The notes beneath the pieces are model-generated. The model saw only the letters and a list, made by a program, of their open reading frames with translations, was not told the DNA's origin and made no database searches. Both the position numbers and the translations under genes were made by a program. Shown piece after piece: positions 18,631 to 29,375 of a stretch of DNA of 64,000 bases (within the stretch, counting starts at the first letter, position 1; every line of letters begins with the position of its first letter). Source of the stretch: Microbacteriaceae bacterium (GTDB taxonomy: Bacteria > Actinomycetota > Actinomycetes > Actinomycetales > Microbacteriaceae); the NCBI GenBank assembly GCA_024639935.1, contig JAHEFZ010000001.1, positions 62,001 through 126,000 on the forward strand, written 5' to 3'.

Positions 18631-20028
18631 TCAGGAAATTTTGTTCCAAATCGCCAGCAGCCTGTTGAGCATTCGCGCAAAGTTACGGTTCGATTGCGAA
18701 CCAATGGGGGCGATTCCGTGGAGTCGCTGCGTGGCCACCGTTTGAGATTCGGTGTACTTGAGAATGCCGTCGCGACCGTGGCGACGACCCATTCCTGACA
18801 TCTTCATCCCCCCCATTGGAGCTCCGTGTGAGGCCCAACTCGCCGAAAAACCTTCGTTCACGGTGATCGTTCCCGAGTGAATCTGCTGGGCAATTTCCGT
18901 GGAGCGATTCGTCCAGAGACTCGCATTAAGCCCGTATTCAGACTGATTGGCGCAACGAATCGCCTCGTCGTCGTCGGCAACCCGATACACCGAAACGACG
19001 GGGCCGAACGTTTCCCCGGCGCCGAGTTCCATGTCATCCGTTACGCCAGTAAGGATGGTCGGCTCAAAAAAGTTTGGCGCGATATCCGGCCGCCTTGACC
19101 CGCCCGCGACGACTGTCGCGCCACGTTTCACCGCATCAGCTACGTGAGCGGCCACTCGATCACACTGTGCGGCAGAAATAAGCGGACCCATATCGATGTC
19201 CCAGTCGAATCCCGCGCCCAGGTTCATCGTGCGCACGTTGTGGGCAAACGCGGCGAGAAAACGATCGTAAAGTTCCTCAACGATATAGATTCGTTCGATG
19301 CTGACGCACAACTGACCCGAATTGGAAAAACACGCGCGAACTGCGGCGCGCGCTGCCGCCTCGAAATCGGCACCTCCAAGGACCATCATCGGGTTTTTTC
19401 CACCCAACTCTCCGGAAAATCCGATTAGTCGCGTCGCACACTTTTCGGCCACTGTTCTGCCTGTTGCGGTTGAACCCGTGAACATAATGTAGTCAGCATT
19501 CGCAACGAGATCGTCACCGTGTACCCGCCCACCCCCGTGAATGACCGTGAGTACGCCCGCTGGTAGTCCAGCGTCACGCAACAACCGTTCAACAATGTCC
19601 GCGGTTGCCGGAGTCGCGGCGTCGGGAAGAAGCACAACGGAGTTACCGGCGATGAGTGCTGGAATCACGTCAGACGCGGGGAGCGTGAACGGGTAATTCC
19701 ATGGGGTGATAACACCGACAACTCCGATGGGCCTGTGGTGTTCGATTGCGCGGGTCAAAAATGGGATTGCACCCCGGCGGCGCGCTGATCGCAAATGCCC
19801 CGGACCCTTTCGCCCGTAGTAATGGGCTAGTTGCGCTGCGTCGACCGCTTCTTCGAAAGCGCTGAGTCGGTTCTTCCGTGTTTCGGTCTGAATGGAGTCC
19901 AGGATTTCGGGCTGATGCCGGTAAACAAGCCGTGCAAATCTCGTGGCGATTGCGGCACGTTTTCGAATGGGGACACGTGCCCATTCACGCTGAGCCTCGC
20001 GAGATCGAGCAACGACATCCTGATTCAC
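18631..20028 (-). CDS. Succinate-semialdehyde dehydrogenase-like aldehyde dehydrogenase
   Basis: 465 aa; GVVGVITPWNYPFTLPASDVIPAL, FTGSTATGRTVAEKC, GELGGKNPM, NSGQLCVS catalytic Cys. Confidence 0.85.
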   Translation of the reverse strand: MNQDVVARSREAQREWARVPIRKRAAIATRFARLVYRHQPEILDSIQTETRKNRLSAFEEAVDAAQLAHYYGRKGPGHLRSARRRGAIPFLTRAIEHHRPIGVVGVITPWNYPFTLPASDVIPALIAGNSVVLLPDAATPATADIVERLLRDAGLPAGVLTVIHGGGRVHGDDLVANADYIMFTGSTATGRTVAEKCATRLIGFSGELGGKNPMMVLGGADFEAAARAAVRACFSNSGQLCVSIERIYIVEELYDRFLAAFAHNVRTMNLGAGFDWDIDMGPLISAAQCDRVAAHVADAVKRGATVVAGGSRRPDIAPNFFEPTILTGVTDDMELGAGETFGPVVSVYRVADDDEAIRCANQSEYGLNASLWTNRSTEIAQQIHSGTITVNEGFSASWASHGAPMGGMKMSGMGRRHGRDGILKYTESQTVATQRLHGIAPIGSQSNRNFARMLNRLLAIWNKIS

Positions 20029-20031
20029 TCC

Positions 20032-21039
<1,008 letters not shown>

Positions 21040-21168
21040 CTAATTGACGGGGCCCTTACCCGAATCAAATCGTCACCACTGTTTGCCTCAACGCAGTCGC
21101 TCGCCACGTTTCCCTGACCAACCTTCTCTCAACCCTTGACAAGTTGGGGAGACGGTAGGCTGGAGCGT

Positions 21169-22089
21169 ATGAATTCGAAGAGCTCGCGCGACGAAGACGC
21201 CGTACTTGACGCCCTCGAAGCCGAGGCGATTTGGATGATTCGCGAGGCCGCCAGCGCGTTCCAGAAGCCTGTCATCTTGTACTCCATTGGCAAGGATTCG
21301 ACCGTTTTATTGCGTCTGGCCGTCAAAGCATTTGCACCGGCGCCAGTCCCTTTCCCCGTGTTGCACATTGACACGACCTGGAAGTTCAAAGAGATGATCA
21401 AGTTCCGCGACGACACTGCGCGAGCGAACAACCTGGATCTCGTTGTGCACACCAACCCAGATGGTCGTGATGACAAGATCACACCATTCACCCACGGATC
21501 GGACGAATATACCCGTTTGATGAAGACTGTTGCACTTCGTGCGGCACTCGATAATGGTGGATACGATGTTGCCCTCGGTGGTGCCCGTCGTGACGAAGAG
21601 CGTTCGCGGGCCAAGGAACGGATGTTCAGCCTTCGCGAGCCAGGACATGCGTGGGACCCTTCGAGCCAACGCCCCGAGTTTTGGCACACCGTTAACTCGA
21701 CGCTTAAGCCGGGCCAGACGATGCGCGCATTCCCCATTTCAAACTGGACTGAACTCGACGTGTGGAAGTACATCCGACGCGAAAAACTTGACGTCGTTCC
21801 CCTTTATTTTTCGAAAGAACGACCCACCATCGAGCGCAATGGACAACTCATCATGATCGATGACGACCGATATCCTCTCGAACCAGGCGAAGAAATCGTG
21901 AATCGCCGAATTCGTTTCCGCACTCTCGGTTGTTACCCACTCACTGCCGCGGATACGGGCGAGGCCGCGTCGGTGGACGAAATCATTGCAGAATTGACAC
22001 TCTCGACCACCTCAGAACGATCGGGACGTCTTATCGATGGAAAAGGCGCGTCCTCGATGGAGCGCAAAAAGCACGAGGGGTATTTCTAA
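21169..22089 (+). CDS. cysD: Sulfate adenylyltransferase subunit 2
   Basis: YSIGKDSTVLLRLA, FPVLHIDTTWKFKEMI, GGARRDEERSRAKER, FPISNWTELDVWKYI, LGCYPLT. Confidence 0.95.
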   Translation: MNSKSSRDEDAVLDALEAEAIWMIREAASAFQKPVILYSIGKDSTVLLRLAVKAFAPAPVPFPVLHIDTTWKFKEMIKFRDDTARANNLDLVVHTNPDGRDDKITPFTHGSDEYTRLMKTVALRAALDNGGYDVALGGARRDEERSRAKERMFSLREPGHAWDPSSQRPEFWHTVNSTLKPGQTMRAFPISNWTELDVWKYIRREKLDVVPLYFSKERPTIERNGQLIMIDDDRYPLEPGEEIVNRRIRFRTLGCYPLTAADTGEAASVDEIIAELTLSTTSERSGRLIDGKGASSMERKKHEGYF

Positions 22090-23906
22090 TGTCGAGTGCG
22101 CTTCTTCGCATCGTTGTCTGCGGCGCAGTCGACGACGGTAAATCAACAGTTCTCGGTCGGCTTTTGGTCGAAACGAACTCAATCCCGCTGGACGAAATTG
22201 ATGATTCACGACTCATGGCAAACGGTGAGGTCGATTACAGCCAGCTCACCGATGGACTCGAATCGGAACGTGAACAGGGCATCACCATTGACGTCGCTCA
22301 CCGTCACGTGTATTTGCCGTCTGGCCGTCGTGCGATTCTTGCCGACTCGCCCGGCCACGAGCAGTACACGCGCAACATGGCTGTTGCTGCGAGTGAAGCA
22401 GACCTTGGATTGCTCCTCGTTGATGCGGTCAAAGGTGTTCGTGACCAATCAGTCCGTCACGCTGCGATCAACTCGCTCATGGGAGTGAAACACGTTGTTG
22501 TCGCTGTCAACAAGATGGATGCCGTCGGCTACGACCAGTCAATTTTTGACGGAATTGTAGACGAACTTAGCCGTCGCTTCGAGCCGTTCGGATTCGAGGA
22601 CATCACCTACATCCCTGTGTCAGGAATGGTGGGTGACAACGTCACGGTTCCATCAGCGAACATGCCCTGGGGCGCTTCGGTAACAATCCTGTCGCTGCTG
22701 GACCAGGAGCGAGAGCTTGACCGCTCGGGTGGGGACGGAAGCCTTCGTCTTCCCGTTCAGTTTGTGTCGAAGGCCGGCGACGTCCGCTGGTACGCCGGCA
22801 CCATCGCGCGTGGTTCCGTCACCGTCGGTGACACTGTTCGGGTCTGGCCAGCGATGACCGAAGCGGTCATCGCTGGTATCTATTCACCCAACGAAACAAA
22901 GGTCGCGGGAGAAGCTGAAGCCGTTCATGTCACCCTGGATAGAGAGGTGGACATCGCCCGCGGAGACGTGATCGTTGGTGCTGCCGGCGAAATCCCCTCG
23001 TCGCGTGCCCACCTCGCGGACCTCGTCTGGATCGATACCAAGCCACTCGACACCCACGCGTCGTACATCCTGCGCAGTGGTCCGATCGAGATCCCTGCTC
23101 GAGTCGAGACTGTCCGCTACGTGCGAAACATCACAACTGGCGAACAAGCTCGTGGTCACGCCCTTGAGGTGAACGATATCGGACGTGTCGAAATCGTCAC
23201 CGACCGACCTATTTTGCTTGACCCCTACGCAGAATCGATTCATACGGGTGGATTCATCCTTGTCGATCGACTTACCGCGATGACGGTTGCGGCGGGAATG
23301 TCGAAACATCCACTCGTGCGCGAGTCTGACGTTGTCAAACACGATTTCGCAGTTGGCCGCGCCGAGCGCGAAAAACTCAACGGCCTGCGCTCGTGTGTTC
23401 TCTGGCTGACCGGCCTTCCCGGTTCAGGAAAAAGCACCGTCGCCGATGAGCTCGAAAAATCACTCATTACTCTTGGTCTTCGATCGTTCACTCTCGACGG
23501 CGATACCGTTCGGTCGACACTATCCGAGGACCTCGCATTCTCGCCCGAAGACCGCAAAGAAAATGTGCGCCGCGTTGCCCGCGTTGCGGAACTCATGATG
23601 GAAGCGGGAATCGTCGTCATTGTGTCGCTCGTTTCACCATTCCGTGAGGACCGCGAAATGGCGAAAGAGCGTTTTGCGGACGGCGACTTCATTGAGGTAT
23701 TCGTTGATACCCCGCTCGAAATTTGTATGCAACGCGATCCCAAAGGCCTCTACGCCCGCAGCCAAGCCGACACCTCAATGCAGATGACGGGAGTTGGCCA
23801 AGGCTACGAAGTGCCGCTCGCGGCGGATGTGACGCTCGACGGGACACAGCCTGTGGAGGATTCCGTTCAGACGCTGCTGGGGCTCGTCCTCAGCCGTCGA
23901 ATCTGA
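22089..23906 (+). CDS. cysNC: Bifunctional sulfate adenylyltransferase subunit 1 / adenylylsulfate kinase (CysN-CysC fusion)
   Basis: ATG overlaps the cysD TAA (TAATG). GTPase VVCGAVDDGKSTVLGRLLVE, DSPGHEQYTRNM, NKMD; C-terminal APS kinase GLPGSGKSTVADELE, LDGDTVRSTLSEDLAFSPEDRKENVRRVA, FVDTPLEICMQRDPKGLY. Confidence 0.95.
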   Translation: MSSALLRIVVCGAVDDGKSTVLGRLLVETNSIPLDEIDDSRLMANGEVDYSQLTDGLESEREQGITIDVAHRHVYLPSGRRAILADSPGHEQYTRNMAVAASEADLGLLLVDAVKGVRDQSVRHAAINSLMGVKHVVVAVNKMDAVGYDQSIFDGIVDELSRRFEPFGFEDITYIPVSGMVGDNVTVPSANMPWGASVTILSLLDQERELDRSGGDGSLRLPVQFVSKAGDVRWYAGTIARGSVTVGDTVRVWPAMTEAVIAGIYSPNETKVAGEAEAVHVTLDREVDIARGDVIVGAAGEIPSSRAHLADLVWIDTKPLDTHASYILRSGPIEIPARVETVRYVRNITTGEQARGHALEVNDIGRVEIVTDRPILLDPYAESIHTGGFILVDRLTAMTVAAGMSKHPLVRESDVVKHDFAVGRAEREKLNGLRSCVLWLTGLPGSGKSTVADELEKSLITLGLRSFTLDGDTVRSTLSEDLAFSPEDRKENVRRVARVAELMMEAGIVVIVSLVSPFREDREMAKERFADGDFIEVFVDTPLEICMQRDPKGLYARSQADTSMQMTGVGQGYEVPLAADVTLDGTQPVEDSVQTLLGLVLSRRI

Positions 23907-23911
23907 TTGAC

Positions 23912-24823
23912 ATGCACGAGTTCTATTTTCTCTGTCGTACCTTCCGATGGGAATTGGCGTATCGAATTGTTTCGGCCTTTCTAACAACCTTCCTTGGGCT
24001 TTTGGTGTTCGGGATGGTTCTCGCGGACAATCTGCCTGACTGGATTAAGTCGTTCTCGTGGCTTCAAGTATTTGCCACGGCAATGCGCGAGCTCCCGCCG
24101 TGGGATTTCATTCTCATCGCTTTTGCTGTAACGCTGATCGGTGGATACCTTCTCCGAATTACGACCTATTTGTTCCGTAAGCGCAACACGTCACGCCTTG
24201 GCAAAATCACGATAAAGGAACACGGCGAAGGCCTCGATGGCCTCGCGCTCCAACAGCGACGGCGACACATGTTTGGCAGAAGCAGGCTTCTGAGCATGGT
24301 CTTTGAACTCGGAAGTGCCGTCAGTGCCGTATTCGGTGTCGTCGGTGCGTTGATTGTTTTCGGCTATTACCCGTCGGCGATTGTACTCGTCGTTTTGGTC
24401 TCCGTCGCCGTCTTCTACCTGCCCGTCGCTGTTAAAAGGTGGCTTGCCGGGCTTGAGAAAAATGAAAAGGACCACGAGGAGTTGCGTAACCAGCTCAAAG
24501 AAGCGGGCTCCGACAGTGATTCCGCCGAAATCCACGTTCACGCCGAACGTATTCGGATTCGGGCGAAGAATCCAATCCTTCGCTTTACGGTGATTTGGCC
24601 TTTACTGGCCATTATTGTCCCGTGCACAATCGGCGCCGCAGCAATGGAATCATGGTTTTTTGCTGTGAGCATCAATGACTCAGCGCTCAACAAGTTGCTC
24701 ATCGTCCTGATGGCGATGTCACTCCGAACGATGTTGACTGCGATGACCGTTGTCGAAAGGGTGTCCAACCGAATCGCGCGCATCAGTATGCCCGATCCGA
24801 CCGAGGATGATGAAGACTCCTAA
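23912..24823 (+). CDS. Multi-pass membrane protein of unknown function
   Basis: ATG 6 nt after the cysNC stop; 303 aa with about 5-6 hydrophobic segments and a charged central loop (LAGLEKNEKDHEELRNQLKEAGSDSDSAEIHVHAERIRIRAKNP). No family recognised. Confidence 0.65.
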   Translation: MHEFYFLCRTFRWELAYRIVSAFLTTFLGLLVFGMVLADNLPDWIKSFSWLQVFATAMRELPPWDFILIAFAVTLIGGYLLRITTYLFRKRNTSRLGKITIKEHGEGLDGLALQQRRRHMFGRSRLLSMVFELGSAVSAVFGVVGALIVFGYYPSAIVLVVLVSVAVFYLPVAVKRWLAGLEKNEKDHEELRNQLKEAGSDSDSAEIHVHAERIRIRAKNPILRFTVIWPLLAIIVPCTIGAAAMESWFFAVSINDSALNKLLIVLMAMSLRTMLTAMTVVERVSNRIARISMPDPTEDDEDS

Positions 24824-24827
24824 GTTG

Positions 24828-26021
24828 CTAGAGCCATTGGACAGTCCGATACGCGTCACGAATCTGATCCATATCCACGGTGTATCGCCGCTGGGCAAAC
24901 TCCCGAGTTGGCATGACGTGACGATAATGAAGTCCGCGTAGGTCCGCAATTCGTCGTTGCCAATGGTTGTTTTCGGGCTTCATCCGCGCCGAAATATAGA
25001 TCAATTTAGTCCCCGTTCGTGAAAACAGCGTGTTGTGAGGTGCGCTTCCACCTTCCGCGATGATGTAGTCAGCATCGCGAAACATCGCCACCTGCTCGAG
25101 GAACGTAAATCTCTCTGGATACACAATCTCGAATCCTTCGGCGGCAAAAAACTCTTCAAGTTCCTCCCGGTTTTGACAACCATCTCGATACTGGGCCACA
25201 TCTCTGCTTGACCTCGAAACGTAAAGTTTTTGGCCCACCGGACTACGAGTTTCTGACGCAAGAGAAAGAAAGTCCGATGACATCGCGTCAAATCGTTCGG
25301 TCCCAAGGGGAAAAAGCTCAACGTTTCCTCGAGGTGCAGCGTGCGAAATCACCAAGCCATGCTTGACATGCACGTATCCTCCGTCCGGCCCGCTCTGAGG
25401 AAAGAAAATGACGTCCTCAGGAGTCAAACCCACCATCGCAAGAAGACCACTCGGGTTCCACCCGGGGTGGCGTGTCAGTATTCGTTTTGTCGCATCGATC
25501 TGTATCGCACGGTGAATTCGGGGCAGAACGTGCAGAAGCCAATGCCCAAAGGCGTCAGAGCCGTTCTGAATAATCCACACCGATTCGTCGACCGACATCA
25601 CAACCCCCTCAGCCGTGTGGCCCCGCGGGGGATGAATATTGACGAACGGGAATTGCAGCCATTGACCGTTCTCAAGACGCGCTTCACCGTGCGAGCCCAG
25701 TGTCACATCGGTGAGCGCAACGACCCACTCACCAATAACTTCGGACTGGTAAATGTTGCGGGGGGTGGCTTCCCAGAAACCATCCCGATACGTTTCGTCC
25801 GACGCCGCAAAGCGCAATGTAGAACGTGGCTTGAATCCCGACGGTTTCGACTCCAGATTTACTCCCGGAGGTGCCGTGCGGTTTCGCCGAAAAACGCGGT
25901 AAAGGTTAATGAGATTCGGTGATCGGCCTAGAAAATTGGAATAACCCTGTTTCAGAAGCCCCACGTAGTGCTTCGCTCGGGCAGATAGCCGCCGTAAAAG
26001 CGCAACTTTTTTCCTCGTCAC
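24828..26021 (-). CDS. Glycosyltransferase family 61-like protein (DUF563)
   Basis: 397 aa; WIIQNGSDAFGHWLLHVLPRI, KLYVSRSSRDVAQYRDGCQNREELEEFFAAEGFEIVYPE, ADYIIAEGGSAPHNTLFSRTGTKLIYIS. Confidence 0.75.
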   Translation of the reverse strand: MTRKKVALLRRLSARAKHYVGLLKQGYSNFLGRSPNLINLYRVFRRNRTAPPGVNLESKPSGFKPRSTLRFAASDETYRDGFWEATPRNIYQSEVIGEWVVALTDVTLGSHGEARLENGQWLQFPFVNIHPPRGHTAEGVVMSVDESVWIIQNGSDAFGHWLLHVLPRIHRAIQIDATKRILTRHPGWNPSGLLAMVGLTPEDVIFFPQSGPDGGYVHVKHGLVISHAAPRGNVELFPLGTERFDAMSSDFLSLASETRSPVGQKLYVSRSSRDVAQYRDGCQNREELEEFFAAEGFEIVYPERFTFLEQVAMFRDADYIIAEGGSAPHNTLFSRTGTKLIYISARMKPENNHWQRRIADLRGLHYRHVMPTREFAQRRYTVDMDQIRDAYRTVQWL

Positions 26022-27337
26022 CGCGGTTTCGCCATGACCCTCGTACCAAATTCGCGCCAGTTCTTGGGGAACTCCCTGGACAGTTTCACTGGCGAAAGGG
26101 GGGGAAGTTGGTTCGCGCGACGAATGGCATCAGCCCAGCCCTTCACATCGAACGGATCGATGATTGTCACCGCATCCTTGTCAAACTTGGTCGCGAGTTC
26201 CGTTAAAGCGGTTGAATCCGCGGCGATGACTCGCTTCCCCCGCGACAGCGCTTCAACGACCGGCAGACCAAAGCCCTCCGCGAGTGAGGGAACGACGACA
26301 ACGTCCACGGCCTCATAAATTGCAAGGAGTTCGGCATCCGAAACGATACCCTGAATGCTGATACGCGTTCGTTGCTCTGGCGTGAATTCGTCCAGCGCGC
26401 TCCGCAAATCATCATCGGTGATAACGGAATATCCCGCGAGAATTCCCAGCCGCGCGTCCTCTCCGTTGTTGAGAAGCTCGCGTACGGCCGACACAACCAC
26501 CTGGAAGTTCTTGCGCTTGTCGAGTTGACCGATGGCGAGAACGCGTATCGTCGCGTCCTGAAAAATTCTTCCGGCGACTGAATCGTCCTTTGCACCGATT
26601 GCACTGAAATGCGGGCAAGGAAGATAGACGACCGACTGACTCTGTCCATGATTCGTTCCCGTTTCCATCAGATCGAGAAAACGGCGATATTGACTCAGAG
26701 TGAATTCGGAATTCGTGACGACGTCCGTCGCATCACTGACGGCGTCGAGATATTCCAGATGAAGTCCGCGCACGCCGCCGAGGTGTTCTCGTTCAAATAG
26801 ATGCCTATGTGACAACGGAAAAAGGTCGTGCACATAGACGATGCTGCGCATTTTCTTTGAGGCGAAAATATCTTGCATTGCCCACGTGTGCGAAATCTTG
26901 ACGGGAATATCCATCATGAGATAGGTCTGATTTGGATTTGGCTCCCAGGTTGGCTGAGATTTGAGGGAATAAGTTTGCTCAACCAATTGTGGCCGTAGGT
27001 TTCGCGCGACGAACCTGTTCAACCACTTGTAGATAAGTCGCGCGAAAGGAATTTCACGCAAAAATTTACGGGTGGATGTACGGCGACCCAAGTGGACGAC
27101 TCCGACGGTAGCCTTGACCGCCGCCTCTCGAGCTTGAGCGATAAATATCGATTCGTCACGAACGACGATGCTTCCCAGCTCTGGGACGCTACGCCACACG
27201 TTTGCACCATCGTCGTAACGGATAAACTCGATGTTCTCGATGTTTGCGGCGACAAACTGGCGAATCACGCGCTGCACACCGGTGGTGAAATTCATTTCCG
27301 CTATTGCAGTGATGTCAAGAGCAATCGGCTTGGTCAC
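26018..27337 (-). CDS. Glycosyltransferase family 4 protein
   Basis: ITAIAEMNFTTGVQRVIRQFV, VYVHDLFPLSH, VLAIGQLDKRKNFQVVVSAV, VVVPSLAEGFGLPVVEALSRGKRVIAAD. Likely GTG start at 27337 overlapping the upstream stop. Confidence 0.9.
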   Translation of the reverse strand: MTKPIALDITAIAEMNFTTGVQRVIRQFVAANIENIEFIRYDDGANVWRSVPELGSIVVRDESIFIAQAREAAVKATVGVVHLGRRTSTRKFLREIPFARLIYKWLNRFVARNLRPQLVEQTYSLKSQPTWEPNPNQTYLMMDIPVKISHTWAMQDIFASKKMRSIVYVHDLFPLSHRHLFEREHLGGVRGLHLEYLDAVSDATDVVTNSEFTLSQYRRFLDLMETGTNHGQSQSVVYLPCPHFSAIGAKDDSVAGRIFQDATIRVLAIGQLDKRKNFQVVVSAVRELLNNGEDARLGILAGYSVITDDDLRSALDEFTPEQRTRISIQGIVSDAELLAIYEAVDVVVVPSLAEGFGLPVVEALSRGKRVIAADSTALTELATKFDKDAVTIIDPFDVKGWADAIRRANQLPPLSPVKLSREFPKNWREFGTRVMAKPR

Positions 27338-28365
27338 AGAGAGTTCTCCTCTACTTGTCGAATCCACTCATCCCAGCTCGAATCGTGCGAGGACTGCATG
27401 GACCGCAACGTTTGGTTGGATTTCGCAAATCGACGCATCACCCATTGGCGATCCGCTGCCGTCAGTGTCCACGGTTCGAATGGAGTTCCGTCTTCGTTAG
27501 GCAGACTGCCTATCGCTTGATTGTGATAGTTGAAGGACCGTGACTTCCACGCCGTCGTCAATCGCGGTCGAAGCGGTGGCCAAAGCCACGCAATGCGGGT
27601 GACGGATTTTATCCACGCCAACTTTTTCATTCCCTCGATTGAATAGGTGGGGTGGATGCGCAATCCCTCGATTCCCTCTACTCGAGGTGCAATTCCCAAT
27701 TGTGCAAACTCAAAGATTCGGTCGATCGTCCCGAATGACCCGTGATCGTCTTCGTCGTACGGCACAACGATGACATGATCGGCGCCGACACCGTCTACCC
27801 AACGTCGGTACTGCGCGGAATAGTCGAGGGCGGCAAAATCTCGAAGCCTCGGGATCTTGAACATCTCCCAACGTGGGTTGAGTGTGGCCCACCAACTTTC
27901 CCACATTTTCATGTGTTGGGAAACTATCGAACTCACAAGCTTGTCCTGTCGACGAGCGATGAACAGATAGTCCACAACATCGAAATGGCGCCTCATAACG
28001 GAGTCAAGGTGGCGGGGATCAAAGCGAGGGAGGCCCGTTTCTACCACAAAAATAGCGGTAGCGGATTTTAGCGTGGTTGCTCGAAGCGCTTCGGATACTT
28101 TTGCTAGTGCGAGGTCCACGTCACTGCCGGGAACTGATGCGTCCGCCTTGTTTCCCTCTGGTCGGTGCGCTTTGCCCATGAGACCTTCCATCTCGTATCG
28201 CTGCCGAACGATATTGCCGTCTGCCCCAAACCACAAATCTCCTGTGGGGTAAATGATGGATTTCGGCGTGATACCAAATTTATTGGTCAGCGTGAAATAG
28301 CGAGAAAGCGCGGTGGTTCCCGTCTTGATGGGACCGAGATGAACTAGGGCGCGAGTAACCGTCAT
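27334..28365 (-). CDS. Sulfotransferase-like P-loop protein, paralog 2
   Basis: ALVHLGPIKTGTTALSRYF, VDYLFIARRQDKLVSSIVSQHMKMWESWW, C-terminal AKSNQTLRSMQ...WDEWI. Start ATGA overlaps the paralog 3 stop. Confidence 0.65.
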   Translation of the reverse strand: MTVTRALVHLGPIKTGTTALSRYFTLTNKFGITPKSIIYPTGDLWFGADGNIVRQRYEMEGLMGKAHRPEGNKADASVPGSDVDLALAKVSEALRATTLKSATAIFVVETGLPRFDPRHLDSVMRRHFDVVDYLFIARRQDKLVSSIVSQHMKMWESWWATLNPRWEMFKIPRLRDFAALDYSAQYRRWVDGVGADHVIVVPYDEDDHGSFGTIDRIFEFAQLGIAPRVEGIEGLRIHPTYSIEGMKKLAWIKSVTRIAWLWPPLRPRLTTAWKSRSFNYHNQAIGSLPNEDGTPFEPWTLTAADRQWVMRRFAKSNQTLRSMQSSHDSSWDEWIRQVEENSL

Positions 28366-29375
28366 GCCGCGGGGCCTAGCGTCAAGGCGAACCAATTTGC
28401 CCATCGAGCGGTGTCTGCTTCCGCGCCCAATTTCTCTTGAAATTGTTCATTGGATTGGCGGTACTCCTCCACAACAAAGGAGCGTTCTAATGATGTGAGT
28501 GTCCACGAATCGTGGGTTTCCGACGAGTTACGCTTCAACTCATCATGTGCCTTGCGCACCACAAATACAAAAAGCAATCGGAAAACTTCTCGAGCGCCGG
28601 GGATCACCGAGAAGCGGTGTGCCCAGCGTTTGATAGAGGCCAATTCGTTCATACGTTCGTGAGAAAAAGTTGAATGAATTCGTTCGCCGTTTGCGAGTTT
28701 CGGGCTGTGCGGAAACTCACCGAACCCGACAGTGTTGAAAATGTCTTGTGAGAGATCGGATGTGCCGACTCCGGATCGATAGGGGACAAAGTGCACGGCG
28801 TAATCCTTGGAACCCGTGTTCCACTTGTCCCACAACCGCGCATAGTCATAGGACCCTCGAACAGCGTGTTTGCGCATGAAAGCCCCGGAATCGAGAGCGG
28901 TAACCGAGGTGCGGTCCCACATTCGAATTTGCTGTGCGAGAAGGGAACGAATCGCACTCGGCTGGTCCCGCGCGACAATCACAAAATCCACGGTATCGAA
29001 ATATCCACGTAGGATCTTTCCCAGTTTCGGAGTGGCGCGTTGGTCGCCAATCTCACACACCATCACCACCTGAATATCTCCGCCTCGGGACTTTGCCTCT
29101 GCCGCTATGGCGGATAATTTTTCGCGGATGAGAGCGGGAGTTGCGCTTGTGTTCCGTCGACGTTCACCGGACGCATTAAGTGGCGCAAGCGCGAGTTCAA
29201 CGAGATCGTGATGTTTAACAATTTCTCCCCGAGAAGGAAACCACAAATCGTTCGTTGGATAGATCAGGTTTGTCGGAAGTGTGCCGTGTGATGCGAGAAG
29301 TGAAAATTGGTACGCAAAAGAACTTGTCCCGGTTTTCATCGGCCCCAGGTGGACAAGGAGTCGTACTTTTGCCAT
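28362..29375 (-). CDS. Sulfotransferase-like P-loop protein, paralog 3
   Basis: LLVHLGPMKTGTSSFAYQF, VDFVIVARDQPSAIRSLLAQQIRMW, C-terminal EYRQSNEQFQEKLG...WANWF. Confidence 0.65.
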   Translation of the reverse strand: MAKVRLLVHLGPMKTGTSSFAYQFSLLASHGTLPTNLIYPTNDLWFPSRGEIVKHHDLVELALAPLNASGERRRNTSATPALIREKLSAIAAEAKSRGGDIQVVMVCEIGDQRATPKLGKILRGYFDTVDFVIVARDQPSAIRSLLAQQIRMWDRTSVTALDSGAFMRKHAVRGSYDYARLWDKWNTGSKDYAVHFVPYRSGVGTSDLSQDIFNTVGFGEFPHSPKLANGERIHSTFSHERMNELASIKRWAHRFSVIPGAREVFRLLFVFVVRKAHDELKRNSSETHDSWTLTSLERSFVVEEYRQSNEQFQEKLGAEADTARWANWFALTLGPAA

